From positions 1 to 6,572 of the forward strand of contig JAMDDG010000029.1 in the NCBI GenBank assembly GCA_023488865.1: a stretch of 6,572 nucleotides of DNA, written 5' to 3'. The position numbers and the translations under genes were made by a program. Positions within the stretch are counted from its first letter, which is position 1. The number at the start of each line of letters is the position of its first letter. Positions 1 through 6,049 of the stretch are shown in pieces. Below the pieces are notes generated by a model. The model was given only the letters and a program-made list of their open reading frames with translations. It ran no database searches and was not told where the DNA came from. The DNA comes from Bacteroidota bacterium. Lineage in GTDB: Bacteria; Bacteroidota; Bacteroidia; Bacteroidales; Prolixibacteraceae.

Positions 1-1696
1 GTACCTCCAGCAACTTTTCCTGCCTGAAAAGATGGATCATATCTCTGTCAAAGTCTAGTAACCAGTGGAATTTCAGTTCGGTATCTTCGGCAATGCTCCA
101 AATTCTGCGCGCATGCTGGTAAGACCAATCATTTCCTTCGCGTGGAAAATCAATCCATTCTGGGTGCCCAAATTCGTTTCCCATGAAATTAAGGTAAGCG
201 CCACCGGCACAACCAATCGTAATTAACCGGATCATTTTGTGCAGCGCGATCCCTCTGTCTACAATCAGATTGGGCTGATCTTTGCGCATACTAAAATACA
301 TCTCCTTGTCAATCAGCCTGAATATCACTGTCTTATCCCCCACCATTGCCTGGTCGTGGCTTTCAACATAACTCACTACTTTCTCTTCGGGGCGGTGTGT
401 GGTCAGTTCATAAAAAAGATAGCCCACATTCCAATCCTGGTCCTGCTGTTCTTTGATCAGCTTAATCCAGAGATCAGGAACCCCCATCGACATCCGGTAG
501 TCGAAACCCAGTCCTCCGCTGCCAACAGGGGCAGCCAGACCGGGTAAGCCGCTCATCTCCTCTGCAATCGAGAGCACATGCGGGTTGACCTCATGGGCCA
601 GTTTGTTGGCAAGCATTAAATAAACGACTGCTTCATCATCGAGGTTGGGAGTGAAGTAATCTGCATAGCAGGTAAAGGCTTTGCCAAGGCCATGATCAAA
701 ATAGAGCATACTGGTAACCCCGTCGAAACGAAAACCATCAAATCGAAACTCCGTTAGCCAGTATTTGATATTAGACAAAAGGAAGTGCAATACTTCATTT
801 TTCCCATAATTAAAGCAATACGAATCCCAGGCAGGATGTTCTCCCCTGGCCCCCTCATGGAAGAATTGGGTGCGCGTTCCGTCGTACAATCCAAGTCCTT
901 CATTTACATTTTTCACGGCATGCGAATGCACCAGGTCCATCACAACTGAGATGCCCATGCCATGTGCTTCGTCAATCAGGTGTTTCAGTTCCTCCGGCGT
1001 TCCGAACCTGGAGGAAGGGGCAAAAAAACTGGAGACATGGTATCCAAAACTTCCGTAGTAAGGATGCTCCGGGATCGCCATCAATTGAATTGTATTGTAT
1101 CCGGCAGCTTTGATACGGGGCAGCATCTCGTACCGAAATTCATTGTAAGTATGGATCCTGGGCTCCTCACCGGCCATACCTACGTGCGATTCGTAGATCA
1201 AAGGAGCTTCTCGAAGCGGTTTAAAGTTATGCCTGAAATGAAAGGCCTCTTTTGGTTCCCAAACCTGGGCATTGAAAATGTGGGTTTCCGCATCCTGTAC
1301 GACCCTCTTTGCCCAAGCAGGTATTCTTTTACCAGAACCCCCATGCCAATGCAGCGACAATGCATAAAGATCCCCGTTATGAATGGATGAAAGTGGCAAA
1401 ACCAGTTCCCAGGAACCGCCTCCGTTTCTTTTCAGTTCATAATCAGCATGATCCTGCCATCCATTGAAATTGCCGATGAGAAAAATTTGTGTAGCATTGG
1501 GGGCCCAATCACGAAAGACCCAACTATTTTCAGTTTTAAAAAGCCCGAAATAATCATGCCCGGAAGCAAATTCCGGCAAGGAAATATCCCCAAGCAATTC
1601 TTTTTCCTTCGACCGGAATTTTTCAGCCCAGCGAGAGAAATCGGAGGCATAAGGCTGTAGATAAGGATCTGCTTTAACCAACTGAGGCACTTCCAT
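1..1696 (-). CDS. glgB: 1,4-alpha-glucan branching enzyme, GH13_8 type (partial, C-terminus off the window)
   Basis: This enzyme cleaves alpha-1,4 glucan chains and re-attaches them through alpha-1,6 bonds, making branches in cytoplasmic glycogen. Translation from the ATG at 1696 begins MEVPQLVKADPYLQPY, the start typical of the eukaryote-like GH13_8 branch of the family. A CBM48-like beta domain follows at about residues 46-140 (HDYFGLF, WVFRDWAPNA, GNFNGW). The catalytic barrel then shows DLVHSHA (254-260), GFRFDG with nucleophile D325, IAEEMSG with acid/base E379, and VESHDQ with D448. The spacings of 54 and 69 residues nearly match my recollection of the human enzyme (D357, E412, D481). 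The reading frame is open for 565 codons and leaves at base 1. The family is usually near 650-700 residues, so roughly 100 C-terminal residues are missing. An AAAGG stretch lies a few bases before the ATG. No TAnnTTTG element is seen in the 47-bp gap after kdsB, so cotranscription with kdsB is likely. The identification is firm; the operon is inferred. Confidence 0.96.
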   Translation of the reverse strand, partial: MEVPQLVKADPYLQPYASDFSRWAEKFRSKEKELLGDISLPEFASGHDYFGLFKTENSWVFRDWAPNATQIFLIGNFNGWQDHADYELKRNGGGSWELVLPLSSIHNGDLYALSLHWHGGSGKRIPAWAKRVVQDAETHIFNAQVWEPKEAFHFRHNFKPLREAPLIYESHVGMAGEEPRIHTYNEFRYEMLPRIKAAGYNTIQLMAIPEHPYYGSFGYHVSSFFAPSSRFGTPEELKHLIDEAHGMGISVVMDLVHSHAVKNVNEGLGLYDGTRTQFFHEGARGEHPAWDSYCFNYGKNEVLHFLLSNIKYWLTEFRFDGFRFDGVTSMLYFDHGLGKAFTCYADYFTPNLDDEAVVYLMLANKLAHEVNPHVLSIAEEMSGLPGLAAPVGSGGLGFDYRMSMGVPDLWIKLIKEQQDQDWNVGYLFYELTTHRPEEKVVSYVESHDQAMVGDKTVIFRLIDKEMYFSMRKDQPNLIVDRGIALHKMIRLITIGCAGGAYLNFMGNEFGHPEWIDFPREGNDWSYQHARRIWSIAEDTELKFHWLLDFDRDMIHLFRQEKLLEV

Positions 1697-1743
1697 GAAT
1701 TGAAACCTTTTGTTTGGTTAAAGTTACTAAGAATTAACTGATT

Positions 1744-2520
1744 TTAGCCTTTCGCGTAATATTTTTCGATCCCGTCGGCAACAATTTTTTCCAGTTCTTC
1801 CGGTGTATCGATGCCTACCGTGGCATGGTCGGTCAGCACTGTTTTGATTTTGTACCCATTCTCTAACCAACGAAGTTGCTCCAACGATTCGGCCTTCTCC
1901 AGAATCCCTTCCGGTAGTTTACTGAGCTTCTCCAATACGTCGTTCCGGTAGGCATAAATCCCCACATGGCAATAATAATTGCAAGTCTCTATCCACTTTT
2001 CTTGTTCTAATTTTGCAACCATTGGAATGGGTAACCTACTAAAATATATCGCATTACCATGAATGTCGAGGGCTACTTTTGCCTCTCCGGGATTGAAGAG
2101 GACTTTGGTTTCCCGGATCTGTTGGATCAAAGTGGCAATTTCGGTACCGGGTTCGTCAATGAAGGGTTTTTGCAGGATCGCAATCTGTTCCGGCTTGATA
2201 AACGGTTCGTCACCCTGCACATTGATGACCACATCAAAATTTCGGCCCGTCACTTTGCCCACCTTCTTAATTGCTTCCGCACAACGGTCTGTGCCACTCC
2301 TGTGATCTGCCGAGGTCATTACCACTTTGCCACCAAAGCCGTGTACTGCCGTTGCGATCCGTTCATCATCCGTGGCAACCCAAGTTTCATCCACTGCCTG
2401 GACGACTTGTTCATAGACTCTTTGAATCATCAATTTTCCGGCTATGTCGGCCAGCGGTTTCCCGGGAAACCGGGATGACCCATACCGGGAAGGAATTATC
2501 GCAATGAATTTGGGCGTCAT
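1744..2520 (-). CDS. kdsB: 3-deoxy-manno-octulosonate cytidylyltransferase (CMP-Kdo synthetase)
   Basis: This cytoplasmic enzyme activates Kdo with CTP to give CMP-Kdo, the donor for the inner core of lipopolysaccharide. The 258-residue protein has the usual family length. It carries the N-terminal nucleotide-binding motif IPSRYGSSRFPGKPL (9-23), ATDDERI (49-55), SADHRSGTDR (70-79), NVQGDEPF (100-107) with the metal-binding D104, SLEQLRWLENG near the C-terminus, and GIDTPEEL (236-243) with the second metal ligand D238. The frame stays open to an ATG at 2553, which would add 11 residues (MAIFVHKTKIT). I prefer the ATG at 2520, because family members start just before the FIAIIPSR strand and because a TATTTTTG -7 element at 2541-2548 overlaps the sequence just after the upstream ATG. 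It is transcribed away from the sigma-54-type regulator and lies 47 bp upstream of glgB on the same strand. Confidence 0.97.
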   Translation of the reverse strand: MTPKFIAIIPSRYGSSRFPGKPLADIAGKLMIQRVYEQVVQAVDETWVATDDERIATAVHGFGGKVVMTSADHRSGTDRCAEAIKKVGKVTGRNFDVVINVQGDEPFIKPEQIAILQKPFIDEPGTEIATLIQQIRETKVLFNPGEAKVALDIHGNAIYFSRLPIPMVAKLEQEKWIETCNYYCHVGIYAYRNDVLEKLSKLPEGILEKAESLEQLRWLENGYKIKTVLTDHATVGIDTPEELEKIVADGIEKYYAKG

Positions 2521-2540
2521 GGTAATCTTTGTTTTGTGTA

Positions 2541-2548
2541 CAAAAATA
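2541..2548 (-). promoter_or_regulatory. Probable kdsB promoter, -7 element
   Basis: Read on the minus strand this is TATTTTTG, an exact match to the Bacteroidota -7 consensus TAnnTTTG. It ends 20 bases before the chosen kdsB start at 2520, which leaves a short leader. No clear TTTG -33 box lies at the usual distance; the sequence there is AT-rich with a TTCA. Its position supports the 2520 start over the ATG at 2553. This is a motif match only. Confidence 0.5.
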
Positions 2549-2574
2549 GCCATTGTTTAATAAATTGAACATAG

Positions 2575-2712
2575 TGAGATGAAGGAAAAGGAAAGGCGGG
2601 GGCGACTTGGCGAGGGGGTGAGGGGGAGAATGGTTCGGGAAACGGTGAAACGGAGAATAGAAAGTGGCAACTGGAAGGGGAGACTTGGGGAACAGGAGAT
2701 GGGGCGAGTGCA
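2575..2712 (+). other. Purine- and G-rich low-complexity tract
   Basis: This stretch of the divergent intergenic region is strongly biased to A and G on the plus strand. It has G runs of five at 2598-2602, 2614-2618 and 2622-2626 and of three at 2637-2639. The reverse-strand frames give only low-complexity Pro/His/Ser-rich peptide with no recognisable family. No gene is called here. The four G runs, with loops of about 11, 3 and 10 bases, could in principle form a loose quadruplex, but that is speculative. Confidence 0.5.
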
Positions 2713-2715
2713 AAT

Positions 2716-2781
2716 CCCGAGGTTCTACCGCGTAGCGGTTACGGTATTGTAGCCCGAGGTGGAGCGAAGCGGAACCCCGGG
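2716..2781 (+). repeat. REP-like structured intergenic element
   Basis: The element is about 66 bp of nested inverted repeats. An outer pair, cccgaggttc (2716-2725) and gaaccccggg (2772-2781), matches at 9 of 10 positions. Inside it a perfect 5-bp hairpin, accgc-gta-gcggt, occupies 2727-2739. The right half (2753-2781) is itself an imperfect palindrome around gcgaagc, and cccgaggt occurs twice in direct orientation, at 2716 and 2753. This compact GC-rich fold resembles repetitive extragenic palindromes. From memory, similar 'accccggg / cccgaggt' elements recur in Bacteroidota intergenic regions, but only one copy lies in this window, so repetition in the genome is inferred. It sits between the two divergent promoters. 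Confidence 0.5.
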
Positions 2782-2801
2782 AAATGAATTTACAAAGACA
2801 A

Positions 2802-2849
2802 CCGTCCGCGGTAGCAGGTAGAAAAATGAAATATGATTTTTTCGGACGG
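2802..2849. repeat. Spaced 7-bp inverted repeat upstream of the regulator
   Basis: The arms ccgtccg (2802-2808) and cggacgg (2843-2849) are perfect reverse complements separated by 34 bases. They lie about 90 bp upstream of the regulator's -7 element. This could be a binding site for a dimeric protein or a chance repeat. No known operator is recognised. Confidence 0.25.
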
Positions 2850-2938
2850 AAGGGACAAATAATGGAAAATGAGCATTGCGCTTTGCACCATGTGGACTTT
2901 CAAACTGCATCTACTGTCGAATATTCACAGATTAATAC

Positions 2939-2946
2939 TAAATTTG
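2939..2946 (+). promoter_or_regulatory. Probable promoter of the regulator-lptE cluster, -7 element
   Basis: TAAATTTG matches the Bacteroidota -7 consensus TAnnTTTG exactly. It ends 26 bases before the ATG at 2973, and an AGGAAGG ribosome-binding site (2958-2964) lies between them, 8 bases from the ATG. No convincing TTTG -33 box was found. The site lies inside the upstream extension of the open frame and therefore argues against starts at 2784 or 2862. Confidence 0.5.
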
Positions 2947-2972
2947 TAGTTCCAAACAGGAAGGTTGATTGC

Positions 2973-4211
2973 ATGGATATACAGGAGATTAAACAACGTT
3001 TCACTATCATCGGGAATGCTCCCGGTCTGAACCGGGCCATCGAAGTTGCCCTTCAGGTGGCCCCGACCGATCTATCTGTGCTGGTCAGCGGGGAGAGTGG
3101 TGTTGGGAAAGAGACATTCCCCCAGATTATCCACCACTATTCCCACCGGAAACATGGAAAGTACATCGCCATCAACTGCGGCGCCATCCCGGAAGGAACC
3201 ATTGATTCTGAGCTTTTCGGCCATGAAAAAGGCTCTTTTACCGGCGCTTTGAACGACCGGAAAGGATATTTTGAAGTGACTGATGGCGGGACCCTCTTCC
3301 TGGATGAGATTGGTGAACTTCCCATCTCAACCCAGGTCAGGCTGTTACGGGTGCTCGAAACCGGCGAGTTTATCAGGGTTGGATCCTCCCAGGTTCAAAA
3401 AACCAACGTGAGGGTTATCGCGGCTACAAATTTTGACCTAACCAACGCGATCAAGGAAGGGAAGTTTAGGGAAGATCTGTATTATCGTCTTAATACAGTA
3501 CCTATCAAGGTATTGCCATTGCGCGAAAGGGGCAATGACGTGCTTCTTTTGTTCCGGAAATTTGCCACCGATTTTGCCGAACGGTACAAAATGCCCTCCA
3601 TCCGTCTGAATGAGGAGGCACAAAAAATATTTCTGGGATATCGCTGGCCCGGGAATGTAAGACAGCTTAAGAACATTACGGAGCAAATCTCCATCATTGA
3701 AACAGAAAGGGATATTACTGCCGAAAAACTGATCCATTATATTCCCGGTGAAGAAAGCGGCTTTCTCCCTGCCCTGTTCCAAAAGGATGCAGATGCCAAA
3801 GCGCTTGAGCACGAACGGACCATGATGCTCAACGCACTGATCGGCATGAAAAAAGAGTTGGACGAACTAAAAGAAAAATTCAATCAGTTGTTAAAAATTG
3901 CTCCTGCTTCGGTCCATACGGAAGAGGCAAACGACAACTTTGTTCAACTCTATCAGGAAGGAAACAGCGACACCCAACAAAAGGAACCCATTTTTAGTCC
4001 GGGCTATCTGAAACCCAACGAAAGGTCCCATATCCAGGATACGGAAGAATTCACGGAAGAATCCCTGTCTATCGAAGAAAAGGAGATGGAGCTGATCCTC
4101 AAAGCGTTGGACAAACACAGCGGGAAACGAAAACTGGCGGCCGAAGAGCTAGGAATTTCTGAAAGAACGCTCTACCGAAAAATTAAAGAATACAATATAA
4201 CACAGAAATGA
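2973..4211 (+). CDS. Sigma-54-type AAA+ transcriptional regulator with Fis-like HTH
   Basis: This is a bacterial enhancer-binding-type protein, which in the family uses ATP hydrolysis to open promoters held by sigma-54 RNA polymerase. From the start MDIQEIKQRF it is 412 residues. The AAA+ domain (about 12-258) carries Walker A GESGVGKE (40-47), the loop GSFTGA (87-92) where the classical form is GAFTGA, Walker B TLFLDE (107-112), sensor AATN (150-153), arginine-finger region FREDLYYRLN (165-174) and WPGNVRQLKN (225-234). An acidic linker with a likely coiled coil (about 278-308) follows, then a Fis-type helix-turn-helix (about 370-407, SGKRKLAAEELGISERTLYRKI). There is no receiver, PAS or GAF domain at the N-terminus, so the signal is unknown. 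The frame is open back to 2784, but the ATG at 2973 follows AGGAAGG, matches the family start and lies downstream of a -7 element. It overlaps lptE by four bases. The family is certain; the targets are unknown. Confidence 0.95.
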   Translation: MDIQEIKQRFTIIGNAPGLNRAIEVALQVAPTDLSVLVSGESGVGKETFPQIIHHYSHRKHGKYIAINCGAIPEGTIDSELFGHEKGSFTGALNDRKGYFEVTDGGTLFLDEIGELPISTQVRLLRVLETGEFIRVGSSQVQKTNVRVIAATNFDLTNAIKEGKFREDLYYRLNTVPIKVLPLRERGNDVLLLFRKFATDFAERYKMPSIRLNEEAQKIFLGYRWPGNVRQLKNITEQISIIETERDITAEKLIHYIPGEESGFLPALFQKDADAKALEHERTMMLNALIGMKKELDELKEKFNQLLKIAPASVHTEEANDNFVQLYQEGNSDTQQKEPIFSPGYLKPNERSHIQDTEEFTEESLSIEEKEMELILKALDKHSGKRKLAAEELGISERTLYRKIKEYNITQK

Positions 4212-4744
4212 AAATCCACACAGGGTTTCTACGAATTCAGACGATGCTGATAGTACTGTTCTTGGTAAGTGCTTCAGGGTGCAAGATCAGCTATTCTTTA
4301 AGCGGGGCATCAATCAAACCTGATGTTAAAAGCGTATTCATCGACTATTTCAGAAACAGGTCCAGAGTGGTCAATCCAACCTTGAGCCAGTCGTTCACGG
4401 AAGCCATGAAAGACAAATTTGTCAATGAAACCGGCCTTACGCTTAATACAGACCAGGGCGATCTCGAGTTTTCGGGCGAAATAACGGGTTATGATGTGCG
4501 GCCACTTTCGATACAAAAAAGCGATACCGGACGCGATTTCGCCTCCATGAACAGATTAACGATTACCGTCAAAGTGGTCTTTGTCAACAACAAAGACCAC
4601 GAACAGGATTTTAATACTACCTTCTCTGCCTATTACGACTGGGATAGTTCCAAGACCATCAATCAGGTAGAAAGCGAGGCAGTTCAGGTAATAACATCTC
4701 AGTTGGTAGAAGATATTTTCAACAAATCAGTGGCCAATTGGTAA
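4208..4744 (+). CDS. lptE: LptE-family LPS-assembly lipoprotein
   Basis: LptE is the outer-membrane lipoprotein that plugs the LptD barrel and helps insert LPS into the outer leaflet. The protein has 178 residues, similar to other Bacteroidota LptE proteins. It begins with a hydrophobic signal segment (about 12-21) ending in the lipobox SASGC, with C25 as the acylated residue. The mature part opens KISYSLSGASI and continues with a family-like pattern: VKSVFIDYFRNRSRVVNPTL, then TEAMKDKFVNETGLTL and a GEITGYDVRP strand. The ATG overlaps the stop codon of the regulator (ATGA, 4208-4211), which suggests translational coupling. Its position directly after the regulator and two genes before secG fits a gene order I recall from Bacteroidota. 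Assignment rests on the pattern, lipobox and neighbours. Confidence 0.88.
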   Translation: MKIHTGFLRIQTMLIVLFLVSASGCKISYSLSGASIKPDVKSVFIDYFRNRSRVVNPTLSQSFTEAMKDKFVNETGLTLNTDQGDLEFSGEITGYDVRPLSIQKSDTGRDFASMNRLTITVKVVFVNNKDHEQDFNTTFSAYYDWDSSKTINQVESEAVQVITSQLVEDIFNKSVANW

Positions 4745-4814
4745 ATTTACTGGTTCAACGGATTTTTAATTTGACGAAAATTGAAAAAATAGTCAATCAA
4801 GACTAAAGAAGGCT

Positions 4815-5600
4815 ATGTCAATAACGAGGGAACATTTGATTCAGTTTATCGGGAAACCTGGTTTACTTAAAGAACAAACCATTGGTGATTTAAAGGAAAT
4901 CATTGATGAATTCCCCTATTTTCAATCAGCCCATCTTCTTTATACCTATAATCTGCAGAAGCAGGCCAACTATCGCTACGATGGATATTTAAAGATTTGT
5001 TCCATTTATGCCACTGACCGCACCGTGTTGTATCAGCTCCTTCAACCAAAATCCAGTTCCTCCGAAACATTGGCCCAAACATCTCGGGTTGAAAGAATAT
5101 CTGCTGCACCCTATGCCCTTTTTGAGCTGTCAGAAGAAAAGCAAATAACAAATGCTGAATTTCCTCAACTCAGCCCTTCTGAGCAATCCGAAGTTGAAAC
5201 CATCGATTTTGACCTGCTTAGCTTCGATCAGCCTGCTTCACACAATCAATTTGATGAGGCTGCCGCAACGCCCAAAAATACGGATTCAGTGTCGCAACCT
5301 GACCCAAATGAATCAAATGCAGAGGAAAAAATTGATTTGATCGAGCAATTTATCAAAGAAAACCCGACGATTCAACCCCGGAATGAAATTTCGCCCGAAC
5401 CGAAAGATCACTCTGAAACGAAATATGATTCGGAAAACGAAAATGACGAATTTATAACAGAAACATTATCAAGAATTTATCTCAAACAGGGTCATTATCA
5501 GAAAGCCATTGACTCTTTTCGGCGATTAAGTTTGAGATTTCCCGAAAAAAGTGTTTATTTTGCCCAACAAATTGAAGAGATTAAAAAATTGATTAATTAA
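4815..5600 (+). CDS. TPR-containing protein of unknown function
   Basis: This 261-residue protein has no signal peptide or membrane segment and is probably cytoplasmic. The N-terminal part (about 1-78) is a compact, partly helical module, EHLIQFIGKPGLLKEQTIGD followed by IIDEFPYFQSAHLLYTYNLQ; similar modules are, as I recall, found in Bacteroidota proteins at this locus. The middle (about 80-205) is low-complexity, rich in Ser, Glu, Gln and Pro, and probably disordered. The C-terminus holds one tetratricopeptide-like repeat (about 214-247, LSRIYLKQGHYQKAIDSFRR with LSLRFPEKS after it) and a short charged helix. TPRs bind partner proteins, and a single one here suggests an adaptor role, which is inference. 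An AAGAAGG stretch (4806-4812) precedes the ATG closely. It lies 70 bp after lptE and 6 bp before secG, so cotranscription with secG is very likely. Confidence 0.85.
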   Translation: MSITREHLIQFIGKPGLLKEQTIGDLKEIIDEFPYFQSAHLLYTYNLQKQANYRYDGYLKICSIYATDRTVLYQLLQPKSSSSETLAQTSRVERISAAPYALFELSEEKQITNAEFPQLSPSEQSEVETIDFDLLSFDQPASHNQFDEAAATPKNTDSVSQPDPNESNAEEKIDLIEQFIKENPTIQPRNEISPEPKDHSETKYDSENENDEFITETLSRIYLKQGHYQKAIDSFRRLSLRFPEKSVYFAQQIEEIKKLIN

Positions 5601-5606
5601 TTCCAG

Positions 5607-5951
5607 ATGTATACATTTATCAGTGTCCTGATTTATATTGTTTGTTTCTTGGTCATACTGTTAGTTCTCGTACAAAATTCAAAAGGGGGCGGATTAGCTT
5701 CCTCGTTTTCCAGTTCCAATCAGGTAATGGGTGTCCGCAAAACCACCGATTTCCTTGAAAAAGGGACTTGGTTCCTTGCCACAGCATTAGTAGTCCTTTG
5801 TATAAGTGCAACTGCATTTTTACCCCGTCAGGGTAATCAGGCCAAGTCGGCCATCGAACAGCAAATTCAGGGCGTTCAGGATCCATCTGCTTTGCCTATG
5901 TTTCCTCAGTCAGTTCCTCAAAAAGGTTCAGATTCAGCCAAGACAAAATAA
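5607..5951 (+). CDS. secG: Preprotein translocase subunit SecG
   Basis: SecG is the small inner-membrane subunit of the SecYEG channel and assists SecA-driven export. The 114-residue protein has two hydrophobic segments, about 4-22 (ISVLIYIVCFLVILLVLVQ) and about 54-73 (TWFLATALVVLCISATAFL). Between them is the family signature VLVQNSKGGGLASSFSSSNQ (20-39), followed by GVRKTTDFLEKGTW. The tail after residue 74 is polar and low in conservation, as in other Bacteroidota SecG proteins. It starts 6 bases after the stop of the TPR gene, with no strong Shine-Dalgarno site. Downstream, at 5971, the end of a group II intron on the opposite strand begins, only 19 bases past the secG stop. The coding region itself is intact. 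Confidence 0.95.
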   Translation: MYTFISVLIYIVCFLVILLVLVQNSKGGGLASSFSSSNQVMGVRKTTDFLEKGTWFLATALVVLCISATAFLPRQGNQAKSAIEQQIQGVQDPSALPMFPQSVPQKGSDSAKTK

Positions 5952-5977
5952 TTGAAAGCGATATTTCACAATCGGAT

Positions 5978-6008
5978 AGGAGAAACGGGATTAATTCCCG
6001 TTTCGTCC
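5978..6008 (-). ncRNA. Group II intron domain VI with putative branch-point A
   Basis: On the minus strand a 9-bp perfect stem (6004-5996 with 5990-5982, loop of five bases) is extended by AGGA/TCCT pairing with one bulged C. The unpaired A complementary to 5977 comes directly after it, seven bases from the inferred 3' end at 5971. This is the expected layout of domain VI, where that A attacks the 5' splice site. The helix looks terminator-like but no T run follows on either strand. Confidence 0.7.
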
Positions 6009-6014
6009 TTCCAC

Positions 6015-6046
6015 ACCACCGTGCGTACCGTTCGGTACACGGCGGT
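6015..6046 (-). ncRNA. Group II intron domain V catalytic hairpin
   Basis: On the minus strand ACCGCCGTG (6046-6038) pairs with CACGGTGGT (6023-6015) over nine positions including one G-T pair. A two-base CG bulge (6025-6024) follows, then a TACC/GGTA stem capped by a GAAC tetraloop. A lower helix, two-base bulge and capped upper helix are the hallmark of domain V, the active site of group II introns. The triad in the lower stem reads as CGC rather than AGC by my alignment. Coordinates are by eye. Confidence 0.78.
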
Positions 6047-6049
6047 TCC

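Noticed and set aside
962..1390. 142-codon plus-strand open frame
   Set aside because: It lies antisense to the catalytic barrel of the branching enzyme and shows no family features.
2059..2507. Several plus-strand open frames opposite kdsB
   Set aside because: All are antisense shadows of the kdsB coding sequence.
2521..2553. Longer kdsB start at 2553
   Set aside because: It adds 11 residues not typical of the family, and the best -7 element lies within this stretch, downstream of that ATG.
2411..2713. 100-codon minus-strand open frame spanning the kdsB 5' end and the G-rich tract
   Set aside because: Its N-terminal half is low-complexity Pro/His/Ser encoded by the purine tract and the rest overlaps kdsB in another frame.
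2700..2725. Minus-strand sigma-54 site (GCAA near 2710)
   Set aside because: The partner GCCA/CGTGCCA half is absent at the required spacing.
4745..4814. Promoter between lptE and the TPR gene (taatttga)
   Set aside because: The motif misses the consensus TAnnTTTG and no -33 box accompanies it; read-through from lptE is simpler.
5982..6004. Perfect 9-bp hairpin that could be a rho-independent terminator for secG
   Set aside because: No T run follows it on either strand, and its position, extended stem and bulged A fit group II intron domain VI much better.
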